Part shown: positions 6,364-16,000 of the stretch, piece after piece
How positions within the stretch are numbered: position 1 is the stretch's first letter
Layout of the letters: each line of letters starts with the position of its first letter
Source: Verrucomicrobiales bacterium
GTDB taxonomy: Bacteria; Verrucomicrobiota; Verrucomicrobiae; Limisphaerales; UBA9464
Reading direction: 5' to 3'
Length of the DNA stretch: 26,628 nt
Assembly: GCA_005789375.1 (NCBI GenBank)
Contig: SXXZ01000225.1
Location: forward strand, 1-26,628
Program-made: the position numbers and the translations under genes
The notes under the pieces: model-generated
Told to the model about the DNA's origin: nothing
Databases searched by the model: none
What the model saw: only the letters and a program-made list of their open reading frames with translations

Positions 6364-9359
6364 AGTCCCTAAACAGACGTCGGTGTGGATGGTGGGCTGC
6401 TTGGGTCATCACTCTCGGGTGGGCCGCGATCAATTCGGTGTCAGCCGCCGTTAATCCGATCTCTATACGTAACCGGGTCGGTGATACGAATGCCGCGGTT
6501 GGCTTTCAGAAGGACATCCTCCCGATGTTTCAGGCAAACTGCCTCCCGTGCCATAATCAGACCCGTGCCAAGGCAGGACTGAATTTGGAGACTGCGGCTT
6601 CCCTCTTGCGCGGGGGCGACACCGGTCCTGGCGCGGTGTCCGGGAAACCGGCCGAGAGTCTGGTTCTCAAGTCCGCAGCGCATCAGGTTGAAGACTTGGT
6701 GATGCCACCGGCGGGTAACAAATCCAATGCCCGGGATTTGACTCCTGAAGAGTTGGGGATGCTCTGGCGCTGGATCGAGCAGGGTGCCAAGGCCGATCGG
6801 GCCGTCGTGGTGGAACCCGCGTGGAAGCCGATTTCCACCGAATGGAAATCTAGTTTTGCTGTGGCCCTCGATTCCGAGGGCGGCACGGTGGCGGTTGCTC
6901 GGGCCAATCGGGTCAGCGTAATAGAGGTAGCCACCGGCAAAACGGTGGGGCTCTTGCAAGACCCGTCCCTCGATGGGGCCAGCCAGCGCGATGTGGTCGG
7001 AGCTCTGGCCTTCAGCCCTGATGATCAATGGCTGGCGACGGCCGGATTCCGCGAGGTGCGTTTGTGGCAACGGCGTCCGGTGACCGTTGAGTCGATGGTG
7101 TCTGTTCCAGCCAAGTCGTCTTGGGTGGCGGCCTCTTTTTCGCCGGATGGCACTGCGGTGGCCTCGGTGACGGCCTTGGGGTTTTTGGAAGTCCGTTCCA
7201 ATCCGTGGTCGCGTGCGCTGGGTGCAGGGTCGCTGAAGGGGGCGTCGCCGAGCACCTCGTTGTCGAAAGTTCGGCTTGGGTGGTCTCCCGATGGGCGCTG
7301 GTTGGCGGTCGTCTCCGGTCGTGAGTGGTGGAACGTCTCGATCACCAAGACGGGGCTATCGTTTTCCAAGGCGATGGCACTGCCGGTCGAACCGACGGGA
7401 ATGGCCTGGGTCCCTGGAGAAGATCAATGGTGGGTAACCTATGGCTCCGCCCATGCGGCTCAGCGGTTGCGACGAACCGGTGATGGCTCGGGAAGCGGAA
7501 ACTGGGTGCTCGAAGACGCTCCCGGAATCCCTTTATCGGTAAGCATACTAACGGCGGACACCGCGACGGGAGGTGCACTTTGGTTGTCGGATTCCAATGG
7601 GGTCGTCCAAAAATGGACTCAAAGTTCGGCCACTCAGCGGCGGTTGTCCGCTCCGGTCCGGTCTTTGCTTTGGGATCGGTCGGGATCCAATGGGATCGCA
7701 CTTCTGGCGGATGGTTCCGCGGAGACGGTCTTTCGCACTCTTTCCCTCACCAATGGGGCCCGCATGGCAGGCGATCCCCGACTCTCGGTCGAGGTGGCGC
7801 GGGAGGAGGCGGAGTTGGGGCGGAGTAAGTTGGAATTGACCGCGGCAGGAACTTGGATCCAAGAGGCCCAAACGGCGGTGACCAACGCTCAGACTGCTTT
7901 GGGCAAAGCGCGTGAGAAGCGCGATCTCGCCACAAAAACGCTTTCTGAACGGGAGAAGGAGTGGTCGGACCAGAATGCTCTCGCTGCCACGGCCACTCGG
8001 GAACGGGATTCGGCTGCGGCTGAATTGACCAAGATCCAGGCGGAATCTCAGGAGGCCAGCAATTCGGTGCAGAAGGCGACCGCCCTGGCCAAGGGATCGC
8101 CTGAATTAGCGTTGAAGGCCTTGGACGACGTCATCGCGAAGGCTGTGGTGTTGGGCCGTCGCAAGGCCGCGTTGGAGCGGGCCGAAATTGAAGTGCCGCC
8201 GCGTCGTAAGAAGGCTGAGGAGCAATTGGCCGTCGCCCAGAAAAAAGCGGGCGAGCTGAAGGGGGCATTAGACAAGGCTCGTATCGCGGCCGAAGGCACT
8301 GTGCAAGATGTTGTCCTCGCGGAGAAAAACGTCGTGACGACGACGGCTTCCGTGGCCTCGACCCAGGCCGAAAAGACTGTGGCTCAAGAGCGGGTGAGTC
8401 GGTCGGAGGCCCGGATCCAGGCGCTTCAGGCTCAATGGAATCGATCCAAGTCCCAACCCTTCCAGAGTGCTGCCGTGTCCCCCTCGGGAGGGGCGCTGTT
8501 AACGGTGGGTGCCGATGGATTGTGGACCCAGTGGCATTCGAACATCGGCAGAGCCGTGAGCACCTTTGCTGTCGGTCAAGGAGCGCCGCTGGCCTTGGTG
8601 GCTCTGAGTGAGGACGAGTTTTTGGCCGCGTTCCCGGATGGCCTCAGCCGTATCCAGACTGCACGCCCGTGGTTCCTGCGGCAGACCTTGGCGGGGACAC
8701 CCCTGGCTCCCGCCTTTGCTGACCGTGTTAACGCGCTGGCCTTCAGTCCGGATGGCACCCTGTTGGCGACCGGTGGCGGTGAGCCCTCGAGGTCCGGCGA
8801 AGTTAAATTGTGGAAGTTGCCCGATGGCTCGGTCGCTCAGGATCTGGGAAGCCTGCATAGCGATGCGGTGACTTCATTGGCGTTCTCACCGCGCGGTGAC
8901 CGCTTGGCTAGCGCCGGGGCCGATCGATTCGCCAGGATCACCGTGCTGACGACCAATAAACCCCGCTTCAATCTGGAGGGACACACCCACCATGTCATTG
9001 GAGTGGCTTGGGCTCCCGACAGCAGCGTCTTGGCGACCGCTGGAGCCGAGGGAACGGTCAAGTTGTGGAATCCTCGCACCGGTGAACGTCGCAAGAATAT
9101 CGACGGCTTTGGCAAAGAGGTGACCGGACTTCAGGCAGCCGGTCAGGCCTTGCGATTTGTGGCTGTGAGTGGTTCGGGCAAGGGTCGCGTGTTCAAGGCC
9201 GATGGTGAGACACTGCGAGACCTCGCCGCTGTACCTGAGTACCTCCAGGCCCTCTCGGTGAGTCGCAATGGACGGTGGGTCGTGGGTACCGATGATCGCG
9301 GAATTGTTCGAGTCTGGGATGCCGAGACCGGTCAACTCAGACAGAGTTGGGAGCCGTGA
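6360..9359 (+). CDS. PSCyt1 c-type cytochrome-like, WD40 repeat, coiled-coil protein
   Basis: The 999-residue product starts at a GTG supported by a GGAGG site. It has a signal peptide (basic start, hydrophobic core about 11-30), then a planctomycete-type cytochrome domain (PSCyt1, about 48-145) with haem motif CLPCH (C61, C64, H65) and a downstream MPP motif (115-117) whose Met could be an axial ligand. WD40-type sequence follows in two blocks, about 150-470 and about 700-999. The second holds clear repeats such as VNALAFSPDG, VTSLAFSPRG and VKLWNPRTGE. Between the blocks lies about 220 residues of heptad-like Ala/Glu/Lys/Arg sequence (about 475-695), a long predicted coiled coil. The architecture suggests a periplasmic or surface scaffold carrying haem. 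It is last in the coupled cassette. The domain calls are firm; function is unknown. Confidence 0.92.
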   Translation: MKSLNRRRCGWWAAWVITLGWAAINSVSAAVNPISIRNRVGDTNAAVGFQKDILPMFQANCLPCHNQTRAKAGLNLETAASLLRGGDTGPGAVSGKPAESLVLKSAAHQVEDLVMPPAGNKSNARDLTPEELGMLWRWIEQGAKADRAVVVEPAWKPISTEWKSSFAVALDSEGGTVAVARANRVSVIEVATGKTVGLLQDPSLDGASQRDVVGALAFSPDDQWLATAGFREVRLWQRRPVTVESMVSVPAKSSWVAASFSPDGTAVASVTALGFLEVRSNPWSRALGAGSLKGASPSTSLSKVRLGWSPDGRWLAVVSGREWWNVSITKTGLSFSKAMALPVEPTGMAWVPGEDQWWVTYGSAHAAQRLRRTGDGSGSGNWVLEDAPGIPLSVSILTADTATGGALWLSDSNGVVQKWTQSSATQRRLSAPVRSLLWDRSGSNGIALLADGSAETVFRTLSLTNGARMAGDPRLSVEVAREEAELGRSKLELTAAGTWIQEAQTAVTNAQTALGKAREKRDLATKTLSEREKEWSDQNALAATATRERDSAAAELTKIQAESQEASNSVQKATALAKGSPELALKALDDVIAKAVVLGRRKAALERAEIEVPPRRKKAEEQLAVAQKKAGELKGALDKARIAAEGTVQDVVLAEKNVVTTTASVASTQAEKTVAQERVSRSEARIQALQAQWNRSKSQPFQSAAVSPSGGALLTVGADGLWTQWHSNIGRAVSTFAVGQGAPLALVALSEDEFLAAFPDGLSRIQTARPWFLRQTLAGTPLAPAFADRVNALAFSPDGTLLATGGGEPSRSGEVKLWKLPDGSVAQDLGSLHSDAVTSLAFSPRGDRLASAGADRFARITVLTTNKPRFNLEGHTHHVIGVAWAPDSSVLATAGAEGTVKLWNPRTGERRKNIDGFGKEVTGLQAAGQALRFVAVSGSGKGRVFKADGETLRDLAAVPEYLQALSVSRNGRWVVGTDDRGIVRVWDAETGQLRQSWEP

Positions 9360-9361
9360 AC

Positions 9362-9387
9362 CGCAAACCCTGTGAGACTTGTTTGCG
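9362..9387. other. Inverted repeat just after the cassette
   Basis: CGCAAAC (9362-9368) and GTTTGCG (9381-9387) form a perfect 7 bp inverted repeat with a 12-base loop, starting three bases after the stop codon of the cytochrome/WD40 gene. No T-run follows, so it is not a classical intrinsic terminator. It could be a weak terminator, an mRNA 3'-end stabiliser or an operator for the next gene. The rest of the 100 bp gap shows no convincing promoter. Confidence 0.4.
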
Positions 9388-9459
9388 ATACCTCGTCTGT
9401 GTTCGTTCAGCTTCCTTTGACCCGGCGCATCGGATCTGCATCCTTGGCCTTAATTCTCC

Positions 9460-10227
9460 ATGTACCTTGCCGAACTCACTTCGCCGCAGTTAGCGGCCTT
9501 GCCGCGCGAGACACCGATTGTCTTTCCCATCGCCGCGCTGGAGCAGCACGGGGGGCATTTGCCGGTGCTCACCGACACCCAACTTGTGGGCGAAGTCGTG
9601 CGTCGGGCCGAGTTGGCGCTATCTCAACAGGTCGTGTTCGCTCCGGTGCTCTGGCTGGGTAATTCGGATCATCACCTCGATTTTCCGGGGACCCTTTCGG
9701 CGCCGCCTCGTCCGTATTTAGACCTGCTCGTGGGCCTTGCGGAGAATGTGGTGAGGCACGGATTCAAGCGGGTGATCTTCCTTAACGGCCACGGGGGCAA
9801 TGATGTTCCGGGCCGTCAGGCGGTCTTTGAATTGCGCCAACGTCATCGGGACACGGAGGGTTTGCTGCTGCTCATGGCAACTTACTGGAGCCTGGGTGGA
9901 AGACCCTTCGAGCGGTCCGTGGCCGGGGGATGGGTGCAGCAGGAGATGGGGCATGCCTGTGAGTGGGAGACCTCGATGATGCTGCGATTGGACCCCGCCA
10001 AAATGGGACCCTACGCCTCATTGGACCCCGTGGATGCGACGCCCCCGTTCCATCCGGCCCATCGGGGTTGGGTCACCCGCGAACGGACCTCCACTGGCCA
10101 CATTGGTCAGCCCGCGGCCGCGTCACCCGAAAAAGGTGAGGTGCTCTTTGAAGTCTTCTCCGCCGATGTGGTCCGCTTGCTGGAGCGGGTCCGCCGGTGG
10201 GACGGAGTCTCCTGGTCGGAAGCCTAA
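9460..10227 (+). CDS. Creatininase family protein (metal-dependent amidohydrolase)
   Basis: The 255-residue length is normal for the creatininase/creatinine amidohydrolase family, whose members open cyclic or linear amides using a two-metal centre. Family motifs are present: LEQHGGHLPVLTD (E28, H30, D39 as probable metal ligands), SDHHLDFPGTLS (69-80), NGHGGND (109-115, with H111), and GHACEWETS (164-172, acidic residues E168 and E170). The NGHGGN form has Gly where classical creatininase has a metal-binding Glu; this is common in the wider family, so creatinine itself is not a safe substrate assignment. There is no signal peptide, so the enzyme is cytoplasmic. An in-frame TAA at 9451 makes ATG 9460 the earliest ATG. 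The MFS gene follows after six bases in the same frame. Confidence 0.9.
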   Translation: MYLAELTSPQLAALPRETPIVFPIAALEQHGGHLPVLTDTQLVGEVVRRAELALSQQVVFAPVLWLGNSDHHLDFPGTLSAPPRPYLDLLVGLAENVVRHGFKRVIFLNGHGGNDVPGRQAVFELRQRHRDTEGLLLLMATYWSLGGRPFERSVAGGWVQQEMGHACEWETSMMLRLDPAKMGPYASLDPVDATPPFHPAHRGWVTRERTSTGHIGQPAAASPEKGEVLFEVFSADVVRLLERVRRWDGVSWSEA

Positions 10228-10233
10228 GGTGCC

Positions 10234-11493
10234 ATGACCGCCCTTCCTCCATCGGGTTCGCGCGGGGCCGTCTGGAAGTGGTCGGTGTGCGGCATGTTGT
10301 TGCTGGCTTCGGCCATCAATTACATGGACCGGCAGACGTTGTCTGGGCTGTCGGTGCGAATTACTCAGGAGTTTGCCATGACCAAGACCCAGTATGGTCA
10401 GGTCGAGGCGGTCTTCGGTTATTCCTTCGCCGCGGGATCTTTGGTTTTCGGGTGGATGGCCGACCGCTTTGCGGTGCACCGCGTTTATGCCGCCGTGCTG
10501 GCGCTCTGGTCGCTGGTCGGGATGAGCACGGGTTGGGCTCAAAATCATCAGGACCTGCTGATTTTTCGCGGTCTGCTCGGTTTTTTCGAGGCCGGGCATT
10601 GGCCCTGCGCGGTGCGTATCACCAGTTCGCTGCTCGATGAGCGACAGCGCTCGCTGGGCAATGGCCTGCTCCAAAGTGGCGCGACTGTGGGGGCGATCCT
10701 CACCCCCTTGGTATTACCGTTGTTGCTCGGAGTCGGATCTGCCGACGGTACGGGTGCCTGGCGTCCTCCGTTTTTCTTGTTGGGTGCGGTCGGGCTGCTG
10801 TGGCTCATCCCATGGTTTGCCTTGGTACGTTCCGGTGATTTGCGTTCCGGGGCGGAATCCGTGGCGGCGTCAGGATCCTCGGCCACGCCTTTTCTGAAAG
10901 TGCTCTTCAGTGGTCGGATGTTGGCGATCATCGGGGTGGTGGCCTGCATTAACACGACCTGGCAAGTGCTGCGGGCTTGGTTGCCGATGTTCTTGCAGAA
11001 GGGTAGGGGTTATACTGAGACCGAAGCCCTTCACTTCAACTCGGCCTTCTTCGCGGCGGCCGATGTGGGGTGCCTGGGGGCCGGTGCCCTTGCGGTGGCC
11101 TTGGCCCGTCGAGGTCGGACGCCCTCGGGCGCGCGATTTCTGGTGTTTGCCGCCTGCGCCCTGCTGTGCTGTGGGACCGTTGCGGTGCCTTGGTTGGGGC
11201 GAGGGCCTTGGCTTATGGTCGTGTTGTTGGCCATCGCCGCGGGGTCGCTCGGTGTGTTTCCGCTCTACCACACCTTCACCCAGGATCTTTCCGAACACCA
11301 TCAAGGCAAGATCACCGGCGCGGCCGGAGTCGCGGCCTGGATCCTTCCGGCCCAAGCCCAAATGCTTTTTGGTATTTCTGCCGACCGCCTCGGAACGATG
11401 GATCCGGGTTTGGTGGCAGCCGGGCTCCTGCCCATTCTGGCTCTGCCTCCGCTCTGGTACCTCCACCGACTCAAGACACGAACCCTCCCATGA
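10234..11493 (+). CDS. MFS transporter, anion:cation symporter (ACS)-like
   Basis: The 419-residue protein is almost entirely hydrophobic segments, consistent with the usual 12-helix major facilitator fold in the inner membrane. Helix 1 ends in the NYMDRQ motif (29-34). The loop between helices 2 and 3 holds the MFS signature GWMADRFAVHR (73-83). RGLLGFFEAGHWP (112-124) matches the helix 4 region of ACS-type carriers (hexuronate, glucarate and related organic anions). The substrate is probably a carboxylated small molecule, but this is inferred from family resemblance. A weak AAGGT lies three bases before the ATG. The last four bases overlap the next start as ATGA. Placement between a cytoplasmic amidohydrolase and an exported protein suggests an uptake-and-degradation unit. 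Confidence 0.9.
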   Translation: MTALPPSGSRGAVWKWSVCGMLLLASAINYMDRQTLSGLSVRITQEFAMTKTQYGQVEAVFGYSFAAGSLVFGWMADRFAVHRVYAAVLALWSLVGMSTGWAQNHQDLLIFRGLLGFFEAGHWPCAVRITSSLLDERQRSLGNGLLQSGATVGAILTPLVLPLLLGVGSADGTGAWRPPFFLLGAVGLLWLIPWFALVRSGDLRSGAESVAASGSSATPFLKVLFSGRMLAIIGVVACINTTWQVLRAWLPMFLQKGRGYTETEALHFNSAFFAAADVGCLGAGALAVALARRGRTPSGARFLVFAACALLCCGTVAVPWLGRGPWLMVVLLAIAAGSLGVFPLYHTFTQDLSEHHQGKITGAAGVAAWILPAQAQMLFGISADRLGTMDPGLVAAGLLPILALPPLWYLHRLKTRTLP

Positions 11494-12767
11494 ACGCTCC
11501 CGTCTCCCGCAGACAGTTTTTCGCCACCGTCGGTGCCGCCGCCGGAACGACCGTCCTAGCACCCACGGTCTGGGCATCGAAGGTTCCGAGGCCTGCTCGC
11601 AAGAGGATCGCCTTGATTGCGACGGAGGTGCGCTTGCACTCCCATGCCCAGCATTTTATCGATCGGCTTCTCTTGGGCTATGTCTGGGAGGGAGGTTGGC
11701 GGAAACCGGAGGTGGATTTGGTGTCGTTGTACGTCGACCAGTTTCCGGAAAAGGATTTGGCCCGCGGGACGGCAGCCCGTCATGGCGTTCCCATCTTTTC
11801 GAGCATCGCCGAGGCGCTGACGTTGGGAACCGGTCGGTTGGCCGTGGATGGCGTGGTGATTATCGGTGAGCACGGTCAGTATCCCAAAACTGACCTGGGT
11901 CAGACGCTCTATCCTCGCTACCGGTTCTTCAAGGAGGTGGTCCGGGTGTTCGAGGCTTCGGGTCGCAGCGTGCCCGTGTTCAACGATAAGCACCTCTCCA
12001 CCAATTGGCGTGAATGCGTAGAAATGGTAGAGGACGCCCGCCGCCTCAAGTTCCCGTTTCAGGCCGGTTCTTCGCTGCCGGTTACCAAACGGATGCCGCC
12101 CACGGAAATGCCCTTGGGCACTCCGCTGTCGGAAAGCCTTGTTGCCGCCTACGGAGGGGCCGATAGCTACGACATCCATGGCTTGGAGACCGCGCAATGC
12201 ATGTCGGAGCGGCGCAAGGGCGGCGAAGTGGGGATTCGTCGAGTCCACGGGCTGCGGGGACGGGCCTTTTGGGAGGCGTTGAGTCGCAGGGATTCCACCC
12301 GACGTCTCTTGGAGGCAGCGTTGGTCCGCAGCCACAACCTTCCGGTCCGGGACGGCTATCCTTCAGCCCCGGTGAGTCTGGAGTGGGCTCGGGAGGTTTT
12401 CCCAGAGGCCTGGGGTTACTTCATTGATCACCGCGATGGGTTCCGGACCACCTTGGCGATGCTCGCCATCCGCGACTTCAACTATGCGGGTCTGAATGCC
12501 AAGACAGGCCAAATCACCTCGTGCCAGATGTACTTGCCGATGCCCACCCACGGGTCGTCCACGGCCGACTTCTTCAATCCGCAAATCCGCCACATCGAAC
12601 GGATGGTTGTAGAGCGTCGCCAACCCTATCCGCTGGAGCGCACCTTGCTCACCTCCGGAATGACTTTGGCGGGGGTAGAATCCCTGCATCGGGGCCAACC
12701 CGTCGAGACTCCTGAGATGGCCGTCCGCTACCGGGTTGGGGACGAATCCTTTTTCTGGAGAGATTGA
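11490..12767 (+). CDS. Tat-exported conserved protein of unknown function
   Basis: The product is 425 residues from the ATG that overlaps the MFS stop (ATGA). The open frame continues upstream inside the MFS gene, but only this start places a twin-arginine signal at the N terminus: SRRQFF followed by an Ala/Gly-rich core and an Ala-rich cleavage region near residue 30. The mature part begins with alternating strand and helix (KRIALIATEV onward) reminiscent of a Rossmann-like domain, though no clean GxGxxG is visible. Striking polar motifs are IIGEHGQY (E127, H128), FNDKHLS (N165, D166, H168), AGSSLP and DIHGLETAQCMSERRKGGE. These look like an active or binding site, but I cannot name a reaction. 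No Shine-Dalgarno sequence is present. The coupling to the transporter and creatininase-like gene suggests a shared pathway. Confidence 0.85.
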   Translation: MNAPVSRRQFFATVGAAAGTTVLAPTVWASKVPRPARKRIALIATEVRLHSHAQHFIDRLLLGYVWEGGWRKPEVDLVSLYVDQFPEKDLARGTAARHGVPIFSSIAEALTLGTGRLAVDGVVIIGEHGQYPKTDLGQTLYPRYRFFKEVVRVFEASGRSVPVFNDKHLSTNWRECVEMVEDARRLKFPFQAGSSLPVTKRMPPTEMPLGTPLSESLVAAYGGADSYDIHGLETAQCMSERRKGGEVGIRRVHGLRGRAFWEALSRRDSTRRLLEAALVRSHNLPVRDGYPSAPVSLEWAREVFPEAWGYFIDHRDGFRTTLAMLAIRDFNYAGLNAKTGQITSCQMYLPMPTHGSSTADFFNPQIRHIERMVVERRQPYPLERTLLTSGMTLAGVESLHRGQPVETPEMAVRYRVGDESFFWRD

Positions 12768-13026
12768 GCCAGAAAGATAGGGTTTTCAGGGTTTTGTTGA
12801 GAAATCCACCGGATGGAACGGGCCGGCGATCATCACTGTTCCAGGAGTGACTCCAACTGTGGTGGATGTTACGCATTCGTTACCGCGTGATTGAATTTGC
12901 ACGGAAGCTGCTAATTCCGAGCTCAGCCGGAACGATCCAATGGAATCGTTCCCGCCAAGCCCTGTTCAATCGTCGTTTGTCACAGGGCTCAAAACGGGTC
13001 TGCGGCTGCAATTTTGGTATTAAATA
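12768..13026 (+). promoter_or_regulatory. 259 bp non-coding leader with inverted repeats before the giant gene
   Basis: This is the longest gap between genes in the window, and I see no coding signal. It holds a tandem AGGGTTTTC/AGGGTTTTG (12779-12796), then three stem-loop candidates. The first pairs ATCCACC (12804-12810) with GGTGGAT (12861-12867) and encloses TCACT/AGTGA (12833-12837 with 12846-12850). The second pairs TTACGC (12869-12874) with GCGTGA (12885-12890, one G-T pair). The third pairs GGAACGAT (12929-12936) with ATCGTTCC (12945-12952) around an 8-base loop. No T-tract follows any of them. An AT-rich TATTAAAT (13018-13025) abuts the ATG but has no good -35 partner. Whether this is terminator, operator or structured 5' leader is open. 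Confidence 0.4.
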
Positions 13027-16000
13027 ATGAACTGGAAGTTTCGAACGGGTGCGACCCTGGGTCGCTGGGTGTTGATGGCTATTCTGGGCTTGCTGCCGGT
13101 TCACGGCGGCACCCTCCTGAGGGAGGTGTTCAGCAACATCCCGGGTGTGACACTCGATGCGCTGACCAACAGCCCGGCTTATCCCAACAAGCCGACTTCC
13201 ACGAACATCATCACGGATTTCTTCGAGGCACCGACCGATGTGGCCGAGGATTATGGTCAACGGTTGCGGGGCATCTTCACGGCTCCCCAGAGTGGTAAGT
13301 ACACCTTCTGGATCGCTGCCGACGACTACGCCGGACTGTTCCTCAGTACCGACGCCGGTCCCGATAAAGCCCGTTGGATCGCCGGGGTCCTGGGTTGGAC
13401 CCCTCCACGCCAATGGGACAGCCTGCCTGAGCAGAAAAGTGCCCCGATCACCTTGGTTGCGGGTGCTCGCTATTACATTGAAGCCCTCCAGAAAGAAGGC
13501 GGTGGGGGGGACAATTTGGCGGTGCGATGGGTGCGCCCAGACGGAGTGGACGAGGGGCCCATTCCTCTCGACCACTTTGTCGCCTGGGGTCTGAAGCCCG
13601 AGGCACCGCGAATTTCCCAACAACCCGTGGCACTCACGGTCGATGAACGTGGTTCAGCCACCTTCACCGTGGCGTACGACAACCCCGGTGGGGCCGAAGT
13701 ATTCTGGAAGCGGAGCGGCACCCTTATTCCCAATGCCACGGGCACGAGTTACACGTTGGATCCGGTGCGTTGGGCGGATAATGACGCATCATTCCAAGCC
13801 TTTCTGACCAATGCCTTAGGTTCTACCCAGTCGGTCGCGGTGACCTTGACGGTAACCCCCGACACGGTCGCTCCGGAGGTTCGCCGAGTGTACAACGTGG
13901 GGCTGACCAATGTGGTCATCGAGTTCAGCGAAGCCGTGGTGATTCCTGCGGGGGCGGTGAGTGATTCCTTTCGAATCGATGGAGGGGTGAGCGTTCAATC
14001 AGCGGCGTTAGGAACCAATCCGACGCTGCTCGTCCTGCAGGTGAGCGGGCTTGTGGAATCCACCCGATATCGGCTCACCATCAACGGGATTCGTGACCAG
14101 TCGGCGCGCGCCAATGCGTTAAATTCCAACACCGAGCGTGAGTTTTTCACGACGGAACTGTTTCCGGTGAATCTGGGTGGCAACGATGCCCGAGCCACGC
14201 TGGTTCAATGGGTTGCCCGAGGTGGTTTTGATGTTTCGGCCCGCGGTGGCGACATTAGTGGCACGACCGACTCGGCCGGATTTGCCGCACAGTCGCTGAC
14301 CGGCAACTTCGACCTTCGGGTTCGCGTGGACGGGCTCACCGTCACCGATCCTTACATGACGGCCGGATTGGTCATCCGCTCCAGTGTGGACGCCAATGCG
14401 ACCTTCGCCGGCGCCTTTGCCGGATCGCCGTCCGTGGGTTGCTTCTTTCGCAATCGCCCTTCTAGCGGCGCCAATGCCCCAATGACCGCACCCCGGGGTG
14501 GGTATCCGGTGAATTACCCGCAGACATGGCTGCGACTGCGCCGCGATGGGACGTCCCTTTCCGGATTTGGTTCCTTCGACGGTACGAACTGGACCGCGCT
14601 GGGGTCGGCGTCCATTTCCATGCCCAGCTCGGTGCAGGTGGGTCTGACCGTGGGCGGACGCGATACCAATGCCGTGGCGGTGGTGCGGTTCCGCGACTAT
14701 GGTGCCGTGTCCGAAGTCAACGAGGTGACGTATCTGCCTCAACGGGAAGGGTTAGGACTTTCCAGTCGGCGGACCCGGATCGTCTTCAGTGAAATTCAGT
14801 ACCATCCGCAGACGCTTCCGGGGAGCCCTGGGTTAGAGTTCGTCGAGCTTTACAATGCGGGGGATGTGTTTGAAGACCTTTCCCGCTGGAAGATCGAAGG
14901 GACCGTCCGCTTCCAGTTTCCGGAAGGATTCCGCCTGGGGGCTGGTCAGTTCGTGGTCGTGGCCAAGGATCCGGCCGCTTTGATGGAACGTCATGGAATT
15001 CGGGATGTTCTGGGCCCCTATTCGGGTAGTTTTAATGAATCGGGAGGGCCGCTCGAATTACGGGATGAGATGGGCGCTCAGAAGTTGGCGGCCGATTTCG
15101 GAACCCGCGATCCCTGGCCCGCCGCCGCCGATGGTTCGGGGCACTCTCTGGTCTTGGCTAACCCCAGCTATGGCGAGGCCGATCCGCGCGCCTGGGTTAT
15201 CAGTGCTGTCCGTGGAGGAAACCCTGGCCAGATGGACGCTCAGCCGCCGGTGGATCCCGCTTCAAAAGTGGTGATCAATGAAGTGCTGGCCCATACCGAC
15301 CTGCCTCAACTTGACACGGTGGAGCTTTACAATGGCAGCAGCCAGCCGGCGGACCTGTCGGGCTGTGTGTTGACCGATGATGTTCAAACCAACCGATTCC
15401 GGATTCCGGCCGGCACGGTGTTGGCACCGGGAGGTTTCCTGGTGTTGGACGAGAGGGTGCTGGGTTTTCGGTTGAGCGCCGCGGGCGAGAGCGTTTGGTT
15501 GATCAGCTCTAATGGACTGCGGGTTCTCGACGTTGTTCGCTTCGGGGCTCAGGAAAATGGGGTGGCTTCGGGTCGTACTCCCGACGGGGCTTCGGGTTGG
15601 AGACGATTGGAATCCTTCACCCCCGGAAAGGCCAATGCGTCGCGCCGGGTCGAGGACGTGGTGCTCAATGAGATCATGTATCATCCCATCTCGGACGATG
15701 ACGCCGATGAGTTTGTCGAAGTACACAATCGATCTTCCCAACCGGTGGATTTGGACGGTTGGCGTTTGGAGCAGGGGGTTTCCTTTACCTTTCCTGCGGG
15801 AGCTTCGATTCCGGCCGGAGGGTATGTGGTTGTGGGTCGGAATGTGGAACGCCTCCGAGCCAACCACACTCTACTGACCGCAGCCAATTCCTTCGGCAAC
15901 TGGTCGGGTTCGCTGCGGAATTCCGGAGAGCGTTTGTCCCTGTCCAAACCGGACGAAATTCTCAGCACCAACTCGGTGGGGCAGGTGTCCAGTGACACGA

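Noticed and set aside
9388..9459. TTGACC at 9417 as a -35 element for the creatininase unit
   Set aside because: The sequence 17-18 bases downstream (ATCCTT/TCCTTG) is not a credible -10 element.
11070..11489. Upstream in-frame extension of the Tat-exported protein into the MFS gene
   Set aside because: It would overlap the MFS reading frame by over 400 bases and bury the twin-arginine signal internally; ATG 11490 with the ATGA overlap is far better.
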